A stretch of DNA of 28,045 nt from assembly GCA_035448065.1 (NCBI GenBank), contig DAOTIG010000029.1, positions 1 through 28,045 of the forward strand, given 5' to 3'. Shown here one piece after another: positions 14,874 through 21,011 of this stretch; the first letter of the stretch is position 1, and the number at the start of each line of letters is the position of its first letter. The position numbers and the translations under genes are program-made. The notes beneath the pieces are model-generated. The model worked only from the letters and a program-made list of their open reading frames with translations, did not search any database and had not been told where the DNA came from. This DNA is from Phosphoribacter sp035448065 (GTDB lineage Bacteria; Actinomycetota; Actinomycetes; Actinomycetales; Dermatophilaceae).

Positions 14874-16301
14874 TCAGGCCTCGGTGCTTCCGGAGGGAGC
14901 CGCGACGGGCTCGAGGTCGGCAGGTGAGCTGAGGGTGCCGCGGACCGCGGTCGCGGCGGCGACGAGCGGGCTGACCAGGTGGGTGCGTCCGCCCTTGCCT
15001 TGGCGGCCCTCGAAGTTTCGGTTGGAGGTCGACGCGCTGCGCTCGCCGGGGGCGAGCTGGTCGGGGTTCATGCCGAGGCACATTGAGCAGCCGGGCAGTC
15101 GCCACTCGGCCCCGGCGGCCTCGAAGACCTCGTGCAGCCCCTCGGCCTCGGCCTGCAGCCGCACCCGGGCCGAGCCCGGGACGACGAGGGTGCGCACCCC
15201 GGCCGCGACCCGGCGGCCTTGCAGCACAGCGGCGGCCGCGCGCAGGTCCTCGATCCGGCCGTTGGTGCACGAGCCGACGAAGACGGTGTCGACGGCGACC
15301 TCGCGCAGCGGGGTGCCAGGCTCGAGGCCCATGTAGGCGAGCGCTGCCTCGGCGGCCGCCCGCTCGGTCTCGTCGGGGATGTCGGCCGGGTCGGGGACGG
15401 CGGCGCCGAGCGGCAGCCCCTGGCCGGGGTTGGTGCCCCAGGTGACGAAGGGCGTGAGGGTCGTCGCGTCGAGCTCGACCTCGGCGTCGAAGACCGCGTC
15501 GTCGTCGGTGCGCAGCGCCCGCCAGTCGGCGACGGCGGCGTCCCACTCGGCGCCGCTCGGCGCGCGGTCGCGGCCCTGCAGGTAGGCGAAGGTCGTCTCG
15601 TCGGGGGCGATCATGCCGGCCCGGGCACCGGCCTCGATGGACATGTTGCAGACCGTCATCCGGGCCTCCATCGACAGGGCCTCGATGGCCTCGCCGCGGT
15701 ACTCGATGACGTAGCCCTGGCCGCCGCCGGTGCCGATCTTGGCGATGACGGCGAGGACCAGGTCCTTGGCGGTGACGCCGTCGGGCAGTGCGCCACGGAC
15801 GTTGATGGCCATCGTCCTGAAGGGCTGCAGCGGCAGGGTCTGGGTGGCCAGCACGTGCTCGACCTCGGAGGTGCCGATGCCGAAGGCCAGCGCACCGAAG
15901 GCGCCGTGGGTCGAGGTGTGGCTGTCGCCGCAGACGATCGTCATGCCCGGCTGGGTGAGCCCGATCTGCGGGCCGACGACGTGGACGATGCCCTGCTCGG
16001 CGTCGCCCATCGGATAGATCGGCACGTCGAACTCGGCGCAGTTGCGCCGCAGCGTCTCGACCTGGGTGCGGCTCACCGGGTCGGTGATCGGCCCCGGGGT
16101 CGTCGGCACGTTGTGGTCCTCGGTGGCGAGGGTGAGGTCGGTGCGCCGCACCCGTCGGCCGGCCAGCCGCAGCCCGTCGAAGGCCTGCGGGCTGGTCACC
16201 TCGTGCAGCAGGTGCAGGTCGATGTAGAGCAGGTCCGGCTCGCCCTCGGCCCGTCGCACGACGTGCGACTCCCACACCTTCTCGGCCAATGTCCCGGCCA
16301 T
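14874..16301 (-). CDS. leuC: 3-isopropylmalate dehydratase large subunit
   Basis: LeuC is the catalytic, [4Fe-4S]-containing subunit of isopropylmalate isomerase. The 475-residue protein begins MAGTLAEKVWESHVVRRAEG and has LLYIDLHLLHEVTSPQAF, CGDSHTSTHGAFGALAFG (first cluster Cys), VFVGSCTNGRIEDL (second Cys) and GCSMCLGMNPD (third Cys). ATG at 16301 is preferred over an in-frame start 60 nt upstream because GGAAGG lies about 7 nt before it. The longer N-terminus would also translate the GTATGCCG palindrome. It leads leuCD and is divergent from ndgR, whose mycobacterial and corynebacterial relatives regulate it. Confidence 0.97.
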   Translation of the reverse strand: MAGTLAEKVWESHVVRRAEGEPDLLYIDLHLLHEVTSPQAFDGLRLAGRRVRRTDLTLATEDHNVPTTPGPITDPVSRTQVETLRRNCAEFDVPIYPMGDAEQGIVHVVGPQIGLTQPGMTIVCGDSHTSTHGAFGALAFGIGTSEVEHVLATQTLPLQPFRTMAINVRGALPDGVTAKDLVLAVIAKIGTGGGQGYVIEYRGEAIEALSMEARMTVCNMSIEAGARAGMIAPDETTFAYLQGRDRAPSGAEWDAAVADWRALRTDDDAVFDAEVELDATTLTPFVTWGTNPGQGLPLGAAVPDPADIPDETERAAAEAALAYMGLEPGTPLREVAVDTVFVGSCTNGRIEDLRAAAAVLQGRRVAAGVRTLVVPGSARVRLQAEAEGLHEVFEAAGAEWRLPGCSMCLGMNPDQLAPGERSASTSNRNFEGRQGKGGRTHLVSPLVAAATAVRGTLSSPADLEPVAAPSGSTEA

Positions 16302-16331
16302 CGCGACTGCCTTCCGTTCGGGTCTTTCCAG

Positions 16332-16347
16332 GTATGCCGCGGCATAC
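16332..16347. repeat. 16-bp perfect palindrome made of two facing GTATGCCG copies
   Basis: GTATGCCGCGGCATAC is its own reverse complement. It lies 31-46 bp upstream of the leuC start, probably inside the leuC leader RNA, where it would form a hairpin. It is the only place in the window where two copies of the dispersed motif face each other directly. Confidence 0.85.
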
Positions 16348-16405
16348 TGGCTCGGACGCACCGTGCCGCTCGCGCCAGGATCGGGCAGATTGTCGGATCG
16401 TCGAG

Positions 16406-16434
16406 TTGCGTCTCACGCGCTGAGACGGCAATAT
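16406..16434 (+). promoter_or_regulatory. ndgR promoter with inverted-repeat operator
   Basis: TTGCGT (16406-16411) and CAATAT (16429-16434) are 17 nt apart. The hexamer is 6 nt before the ATG at 16441, so the transcript is probably leaderless. The spacer holds GTCTCA-cgcgc-TGAGAC (16410-16426), a 6-bp inverted repeat well placed for autorepression. It could also govern the divergent leuC promoter. NdgR/LtbR regulators are known to act on this intergenic region; this exact site is inferred. Confidence 0.6.
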
Positions 16435-16440
16435 CAGTGC

Positions 16441-17181
16441 ATGGACAACTCTAGCGGTGTCGGCGTCCTCGACAAGGCAGCCACGGTGCTCAGCGCCCTG
16501 GAGGCCGGCCCGGCCACTCTGGCCCAGCTCGTCGGCGCGACCGGTCTGGCCCGGCCGACCGCGCACCGGCTGGCCGTCGCCCTCGAGCACCACCGCCTCG
16601 TCGCCCGCGACATGCAGGGCCGCTTCGTCCTCGGCCCGCGGCTGGCCGAGCTGGCCTCCTCGGCCGGCGAGGACCGCCTGCTCGCCGCAGCCGGGCCGGT
16701 GCTCGGCGCGCTGCGCGACCACACGAACGAGAGCGCCCAGCTCTTCCGCCGCCAGGGCGACCTGCGGATCTGCGTCGCCGCGGCCGAGCGCCCGATGGGC
16801 CTGCGCGACACCATCCCGGTCGGGGCGAGCCTGTCGATGCTCGCCGGCTCGGCCGCCCAGGTCCTGCTCGCGTGGGAGGAGCCGGATCGGCTGCATCGTG
16901 GGCTGCAGGGCGCGAGGTTCAACGCGACTGCCCTCTCGGCCGTGCGCCGCCGCGGCTGGGCGCAGAGCGTCGGCGAGCGCGAGCCGGGCGTCGCCTCGGT
17001 GTCGGCACCGGTCCGCGGGCCGTCCGGCCGCGTCGTGGCCGCCGTGTCCATCTCGGGGCCGATCGAGCGGCTGTCCCGCCAGCCCGGCCGGCTGCACGCC
17101 GCGACCGTCGTGGCGGGCGCCAACAAGCTCACCGAGGTGCTCCGTCGGGCCCAACAGGCGCACCAGGGCCAGCCCGGCTGA
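16441..17181 (+). CDS. ndgR: IclR-family regulator of leucine genes (NdgR/LtbR type)
   Basis: The 246-residue protein has an N-terminal winged helix-turn-helix (about 8-68: GVLDKAATVLSALEAGPATLAQLVGATGLARPTAHR... in outline). It is followed by the IclR effector domain (FVLGPRLAEL, then PVGASLSMLAGSAAQVLLAW, then SAPVRGPSGRVVAAVSISGP). NdgR/LtbR regulators in Streptomyces, mycobacteria and corynebacteria control leuCD and other branched-chain amino-acid genes. Divergent placement from leuC gives the same role here. The N-terminus is short compared with other IclR proteins, as usual for this group. There is no Shine-Dalgarno, and a leaderless start is likely. GTCTCA/TGAGAC just upstream suggests autoregulation. 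Confidence 0.93.
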   Translation: MDNSSGVGVLDKAATVLSALEAGPATLAQLVGATGLARPTAHRLAVALEHHRLVARDMQGRFVLGPRLAELASSAGEDRLLAAAGPVLGALRDHTNESAQLFRRQGDLRICVAAAERPMGLRDTIPVGASLSMLAGSAAQVLLAWEEPDRLHRGLQGARFNATALSAVRRRGWAQSVGEREPGVASVSAPVRGPSGRVVAAVSISGPIERLSRQPGRLHAATVVAGANKLTEVLRRAQQAHQGQPG

Positions 17182-17188
17182 CCGGCGT

Positions 17189-17220
17189 CGCGACCTGGGT
17201 GCCGGTAGTCTGAGGTCGCG
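17189..17220 (+). promoter_or_regulatory. Inverted repeat enclosing a -10-like element upstream of the L,D-transpeptidase
   Basis: CGCGACCT (17189-17196) and AGGTCGCG (17213-17220) are perfect 8-bp arms around a 16-nt loop containing TAGTCT (17206-17211), a plausible -10. The structure starts 8 bp after the ndgR stop. It may be the ndgR terminator, an operator on the transpeptidase promoter, or both. The rest of the 122-bp gap holds only a CTCAG/CTGAG hairpin. Confidence 0.4.
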
Positions 17221-17303
17221 CACAACTTCGGGGGAGGCTAGCGCGTCCTGCTCAGTGAGAGCTGAGAGACAGCCAGCACCGCCCCCACGACCGAGGACAC
17301 CAC

Positions 17304-18461
17304 GTGCCACTCCCCGAGCACTCCCGAGCTCAGCAGCACCGCAGCGCAATGACGATGGTCGCCGCCCTGGTGCTGGCCACGACGATCGCCGCGTGTCAGC
17401 CGGCCGGGGCCGCCACGCCCACTGCGGGCTCCCCTGCCACCACGCCCTCGGCCTCGACCTCGGCCGCCGCCGCGACCACGACGGCTGAGCCCGCTCCGAC
17501 CGCCTCGCCCGCGCCCACGGTCGTGCCCGCCGCGCAAGCCCCCGCCCCCGCGATCATCCTGGCCGAGGGCGCCACCGGCGACCGGGTCCGCGACCTGCAG
17601 GCGCGGCTCAAGCAGCTCAAGCACTTCACCGGCACCGTCGACGGCAGCTACGGCGCGACGACGACGGCCGCCGTCACGGCATACCAGAAGGCCTTCACCA
17701 TCCCGCCGACCGGCACCGTCGACGAGGACCTGTGGACCCTGCTCATCGCGACCACCCGCGAGCCCAACGCCGAGGAGCTCGCCGGCCGGCTGCTGCCCGG
17801 TCCCGCGCTGTTCGCGGTCGGCTCGTCGAGCCCGGTGGTGCGCGAGCTCGAGGCCCGGCTCAAGCTGCTCGGCCGGTGGTCCGGCGACGTCGACAACAGC
17901 TACACGGCGACGACCGCCAAGGCGGTCAGCGGCTACCAGGCCAAGCGCGGCCTGCCGCAGACCGGCGAGGTCGACCAGCGCACCAAGAACGTCATCTGGG
18001 CGGCCACCCGCAAGCCGACCGCCGACGAGCTCAACAACGTCAAGCCGGCCCCGGTCGCCGGGATCGACGTCACCAAGCTCGACCCGCGCTGCCAGACCGG
18101 CCGGGTGCTCTGTGCGAGCAAGGCCAATCGCGCGCTCTACTGGATCATCGACGGCGTCGTCGTCCGGCGCTTCGACGCCCGCTTCGGCACCCCCGAGTTC
18201 CCCTCCGACAACGGCACGTTCAGCGTCTTCATGAAGAGCCGGGACCACCACTCGACGATCTACAACAACGCGTGGATGCCGTTCGCGCTCTTCTACAACG
18301 GCGGCGAGGCCGTGCACTACTCACCGACCTTCGCCCGGGATGGCTGGGGCACCCCGCAGGCGCTGCGCGGCTCGCACGGCTGCACCAATATCCGCGACTT
18401 CAACGGGGCTGCCTGGCTCTTCGACCAGGTGCAGATCGGCGACCGGGTCGTCGTCTACTGA
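17304..18461 (+). CDS. Lipoprotein L,D-transpeptidase with two peptidoglycan-binding domains
   Basis: This exported enzyme should form 3-3 crosslinks in peptidoglycan. The 385-residue protein has a signal peptide ending in the lipobox I-A-A-C (C31), so it is probably lipid-anchored. An Ala/Thr/Pro linker follows (about 32-85), then two PG_binding_1 repeats (about 86-150 with GDRVRDLQARLKQL, and 165-235 with VRELEARLKLLGRW). The C-terminal YkuD domain has HYSPTFARDGWG and S357-H-G-C360-T-N-I, C360 being the catalytic nucleophile. GTG at 17304 has GAGGA 6 nt upstream. Its 3' third recurs, damaged, at 19455-19739, with the toxin-antitoxin pair between the two copies. Confidence 0.93.
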   Translation: MPLPEHSRAQQHRSAMTMVAALVLATTIAACQPAGAATPTAGSPATTPSASTSAAAATTTAEPAPTASPAPTVVPAAQAPAPAIILAEGATGDRVRDLQARLKQLKHFTGTVDGSYGATTTAAVTAYQKAFTIPPTGTVDEDLWTLLIATTREPNAEELAGRLLPGPALFAVGSSSPVVRELEARLKLLGRWSGDVDNSYTATTAKAVSGYQAKRGLPQTGEVDQRTKNVIWAATRKPTADELNNVKPAPVAGIDVTKLDPRCQTGRVLCASKANRALYWIIDGVVVRRFDARFGTPEFPSDNGTFSVFMKSRDHHSTIYNNAWMPFALFYNGGEAVHYSPTFARDGWGTPQALRGSHGCTNIRDFNGAAWLFDQVQIGDRVVVY

Positions 18462-18497
18462 GGGGTCGCGTCCCGCCCGACCAGCGCCGGGTCTGCT

Positions 18498-18579
18498 TGC
18501 CCCAACCCGGGAGTGCAAGAGGCGCGTGGGGCAGCGATTCCCGACAATCGGCGGGTGACGACTCGGCGAGCCGTCGTCA
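18498..18579. terminator. Two hairpins between convergent L,D-transpeptidase and toxin genes
   Basis: TGCCCCA (18498-18504) pairs with TGGGGCA (18527-18533) around 22 nt. A second, tighter hairpin has arms TGACGAC (18556-18562) and GTCGTCA (18573-18579) with an inner GGC/GCC. The latter includes the toxin stop codon. Either could end the transpeptidase transcript; neither has a U-run. Confidence 0.4.
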
Positions 18580-19017
18580 GTTGGGCGGGGCGAGGTAGAT
18601 GTCGATGCGGTCGGTGGTCCAGGTCGGGACGCCGGTTCCGAAGAAGTCGTTGTCCTCGGTCCAGATGGGGCAGTCCAGCAGCATCGCGACGGCCAGGACG
18701 GGCCAGTCGTCGGTGTCGCGTTGAATCCGGGCGAGGGCCTCGTCCTTGATGTCGAGGTAGGCCGCTTCAGGGACCGTCGCGATGATGCTGCGCAACTGGT
18801 TCAGGAACGCCAACGCGGGTTCGATCTCGGCGGCGCGGTCGAACTTGCTCAGCACCGCCGGCAGATGCTCTTCGGCATCAGCGAAGGCGACCTCCGGGGC
18901 GAAGACGTCCACGTCCTCGGCGTGGCTGGTGAGCGTCACCTTGACCCGGCGGCCCAGGACCGCACGGATCAGAATGTTGGCATCGATGACCAGACGACGA
19001 CGCTGCCCCTCCGGCAC
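18577..19017 (-). CDS. PIN-domain toxin of a type II toxin-antitoxin pair
   Basis: The 146-residue protein is a PIN-domain ribonuclease: D12 in LVIDANILIRAV, E49/E50 in FADAEEHLP, D103/D104 in DTDDWPVLAVAM, and D122/D124 in WTEDNDFFG. Together these supply the acidic metal-binding cluster. It resembles the PIN_2 type more than classical VapC. It should cleave RNA when not held by its antitoxin; the target is unknown. GTG at 19017 overlaps the antitoxin TAG by one base, the tight coupling usual for such modules. The whole pair sits between an intact and a broken L,D-transpeptidase copy, so it is probably accessory. Confidence 0.9.
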   Translation of the reverse strand: MPEGQRRRLVIDANILIRAVLGRRVKVTLTSHAEDVDVFAPEVAFADAEEHLPAVLSKFDRAAEIEPALAFLNQLRSIIATVPEAAYLDIKDEALARIQRDTDDWPVLAVAMLLDCPIWTEDNDFFGTGVPTWTTDRIDIYLAPPN

Positions 19018-19271
19018 TATCGACGGTCCTTGCGGCGGGTCTTGAAGTTCTCGACCATCACGTCGACCTCGTCGTCACTCAGAGCCAGCAGTGCGTCGAG
19101 CTTCTCCCCGGCTGCCTTCAGTGCGGCGACGTCGGCTGCCCGGTCGGTCTTGACCGGGATGAAGTAGCCGACCGTGTGCCCGTGGCGGGTCACCGCGACC
19201 GGTTCCTCGGAGTCGATGAAGTCGGCCAGACCGGCTCGGAACTCCCGGACCCCGACCTTGGATGCGCCCAT
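19017..19271 (-). CDS. Phd/YefM-type antitoxin
   Basis: This 84-residue protein begins MGASKVGVREFRAGLADFID. It has the Phd/YefM DNA-binding fold signature (VGVREFRAGLADFI, then EEPVAVTRHGHTVGYFIPV) and an acidic/basic C-terminal half (LSDDEVDVMVENFKTRRKDRR) that should wrap the PIN toxin. ATG at 19271 is chosen over an upstream start because GGAGG lies 4 nt before it. The upstream extension would also read through the palindromic operator. It is expected to repress its own operon together with the toxin. Confidence 0.9.
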   Translation of the reverse strand: MGASKVGVREFRAGLADFIDSEEPVAVTRHGHTVGYFIPVKTDRAADVAALKAAGEKLDALLALSDDEVDVMVENFKTRRKDRR

Positions 19272-19287
19272 GACCCCTCCTTCGGTT

Positions 19288-19313
19288 TGTGTCACACCTG
19301 TGTACACATACTA
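19288..19313 (-). promoter_or_regulatory. Toxin-antitoxin promoter/operator
   Basis: Two near-identical palindromes lie side by side: TGTG-T-CACA (19288-19296) and TGTG-TA-CACA (19299-19308). A -10-like TAGTAT (19313-19308, minus strand) overlaps the second. The arrangement suits autoregulation by an antitoxin dimer pair. The -35 is weak. AT content is clearly higher here than nearby. Confidence 0.6.
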
Positions 19314-19454
19314 CTCGTCAAGCGCATCGCGTCTGCAGCTGCAGCAACATCAGCGCGTGCAGCCCCGCCCTCGAGCGCTCCCGTGTCCGCTGCCCCGTCA
19401 TGTGGCGAGTATGCCGCCGGCATTCCTCGATCCAGTAGACACTCGCGCAAGACC

Positions 19455-19739
19455 GCTCAACAACGTCAAGCCGGCCCCGGTCGCCGGGATCGACGTCGCC
19501 CCAGTTGAAGAGCCGGGACCACCACTCGACGATCTACAACAACGCGTGGATGCCGTTCGCGCCCTTCTACAACGGCGGCGAGGCCGTGCACTACTCGCCG
19601 ACCTTCGCCCGCGACGGGTGGGGCACCCCGCAGGCATTGCGTGGCTCGCACGGCTGCCTCGGCGGCCTCGGCGGCGAGTCAGTAGCGGCGCCGCCTGGCT
19701 CTTCGACCAGGTGCAGATCGCGACCGGGTCGTCGTCTAC
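19455..19739 (+). pseudogene. Decayed partial copy of the L,D-transpeptidase gene
   Basis: Three blocks match the intact gene. Positions 19455-19497 equal 18029-18071 exactly (43 bp). Positions 19506-19657 match 18232-18383 with 8 differences in 152 bp. Positions 19693-19739 match 18411-18458 less one base. A 160-bp segment before the second block is replaced by 8 bp. The nine codons after the catalytic Cys are replaced by 35 bp of GGCCTCGGCGGC-like sequence. The final stop is lost, and no N-terminal signal peptide or PG-binding domains remain. Seven of the eight differences are synonymous, so divergence came before decay. The 137 bp before it (19318-19454) show no supported feature beyond a motif copy at 19409 and perhaps a gapped extension of the homology to about 19443. 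Confidence 0.88.
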
Positions 19740-19745
19740 GTACGC

Positions 19746-19901
19746 GCGACAGGTCACGCGAGAGGTGACCTATCCGCGCAGGACGACCCCCGCGAACGCG
19801 ACAGGTGACGCGAGAGGTGACCTATCCGCGCAGGACGACCCCCGCGAACGCGACAGGTCACGCGAGAGGTGACCTATCCGCGCAGGACGGCCCCCGCGAA
19901 C
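19746..19901 (+). repeat. Three tandem 52-bp repeats upstream of fgd
   Basis: Units at 19746-19797, 19798-19849 and 19850-19901 differ at only one or two positions: C/G in the first GGTCAC, and A/G in GGACGACC. Each contains GGTCAC-gcgagag-GTGACC, an inverted repeat in units 1 and 3; unit 2 has GGTGAC in the first arm. The array starts 7 bp after the pseudogene and stops 45 bp before the fgd start, with no spacers. No convincing gene runs through it. Confidence 0.93.
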
Positions 19902-19933
19902 GCGCACGAACCTGACCCGGCATACCGGCGTGG

Positions 19934-19946
19934 TTGACTGGCGGAC
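19934..19946 (+). promoter_or_regulatory. -10-like hexamer for leaderless fgd transcript
   Basis: TTGACT (19934-19939) is 7 nt before the ATG at 19947 and could serve as a TNNACT-type -10. A GTATGCCG copy (19919) occupies the would-be spacer, and the 52-bp repeats end where a -35 or activator site would be. No Shine-Dalgarno is seen. Confidence 0.35.
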
Positions 19947-20966
19947 ATGCGGATCGGATACAAGGCGTCGGCGGAGCAGTTCGGCCCACGTGAGCTCGTC
20001 GACCTCGCGGTGCGGGCCGAGCAGGTCGGCCTGGACAGTGTCTGGGTGTCCGACCACGTCCAGCCCTGGCGGCACAAGGGGGGTCACGCCCCGCACGCGG
20101 TCACCGTGCTGGCCGCCGCCGGCGAGCGGACCGAGCGGGTGCAGCTGGGCACCTCGGTGCTCACCCCCACCTTCCGCTACAACCCCGCCGTGCTCGCCCA
20201 GACCTTCGGCACCCTCGGCTGCCTCTACCCGGGCCGGATCGCGCTCGGGGTCGGCACCGGCGAGGCGCTCAACGAGGTCGTCGTCGGCTCGGTCGAGACC
20301 TTCCCCGAGTTCAAGGAGCGCTTCGCCCGGCTGCGCGAGGCCATCCGGCTCATGCGGGCCCTCTGGACGACCGACCGGGTCAGCTTCGAGGGCGACTACT
20401 ACCGCACCGTCGACGCGACGATCTACGACCGGCCGGAGCAGCCGGTGCCGGTCTACGTCGCCGCGGGCGGACCGCTCGTCGCCCGGTATGCCGGTCGGTC
20501 CGGTGACGGCTTCATCTGCACCTCGGGCAAGGGCGAGGCGCTCTACCGCGAGCAGCTGCTCCCCGCGGTGCAGGAGGGCATCGCCAAGCGCGATGGCGCG
20601 GCCGGCGAGAGCGGTGAGCCGGCGGCATACGACCGGATGATCGAGATCAAGCTCAGCTGGGATCCGGACCCGCACCTGGCGCTGGAGAACACCCGGTTCT
20701 GGGCGCCGCTGTCGTTGACGCCGGAGCAGAAGCACGGCACGACCGACCCGGTCGAGATGGAGCGACTGGCCGACGAGCTGCCGATCGAGCAGGTCGCCAA
20801 GCGATGGATCGTCGCGAGCGACCCCGAGGCAGCGATCGAGGCGATCCGGCCCTATGTCGAGTGGGGCTTCGACCACCTCGTCGTGCACGGTCCCGGACAG
20901 GATCAGGAGCGCTTCCTCACGACCTTCGCCGAGCAGGTGCTGCCAGGGCTGCGCGCACTGGGCTAG
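19947..20966 (+). CDS. fgd: F420-dependent glucose-6-phosphate dehydrogenase
   Basis: Fgd oxidises glucose-6-phosphate to 6-phosphogluconolactone while reducing coenzyme F420, the main source of F420H2 in mycobacteria. The 339-residue protein is a luciferase-like TIM barrel very close to mycobacterial FGD1. It has GYKASAEQFGPREL, VSDHVQPWRHKGGHAP (D36, H37), GVGTGEALNE (E106) and FICTSGKGE. K195, K262 and R286 line up with the phosphate-binding K198, K259 and R283 of M. tuberculosis FGD1. The ATG at 19947 starts MRIGYKAS, three residues shorter than FGD1. It stands alone, 45 bp before recC. cofC in the same window supports F420 synthesis in this organism. Confidence 0.95.
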   Translation: MRIGYKASAEQFGPRELVDLAVRAEQVGLDSVWVSDHVQPWRHKGGHAPHAVTVLAAAGERTERVQLGTSVLTPTFRYNPAVLAQTFGTLGCLYPGRIALGVGTGEALNEVVVGSVETFPEFKERFARLREAIRLMRALWTTDRVSFEGDYYRTVDATIYDRPEQPVPVYVAAGGPLVARYAGRSGDGFICTSGKGEALYREQLLPAVQEGIAKRDGAAGESGEPAAYDRMIEIKLSWDPDPHLALENTRFWAPLSLTPEQKHGTTDPVEMERLADELPIEQVAKRWIVASDPEAAIEAIRPYVEWGFDHLVVHGPGQDQERFLTTFAEQVLPGLRALG

Positions 20967-21011
20967 CAGGCGGGGAGGCTGTCGGACCCGCCGCGTAGGG
21001 TTCGGAGCGAG

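Noticed and set aside
16302..16440. Leucine attenuator peptide before leuC
   Set aside because: No short frame with a run of Leu codons was found; an operator model fits better.
17182..17303. c-di-AMP (ydaO) riboswitch upstream of the cell-wall enzyme
   Set aside because: The 122-bp space has none of the conserved ydaO sequence blocks; only simple hairpins are visible.
18029..19497. The duplicated transpeptidase blocks as attachment sites of an integrative element
   Set aside because: No integrase lies between them, and the homology is three separated blocks of coding sequence, not a short att-like core.
19505..19768. A working second L,D-transpeptidase (87-codon frame starting TTG)
   Set aside because: It lacks export signal and PG-binding domains, has lost the codons after the catalytic Cys, then shifts frame and reads into the tandem repeats.
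19746..19901. CRISPR array
   Set aside because: The 52-bp units are directly adjacent with no variable spacers, and no cas genes are near.
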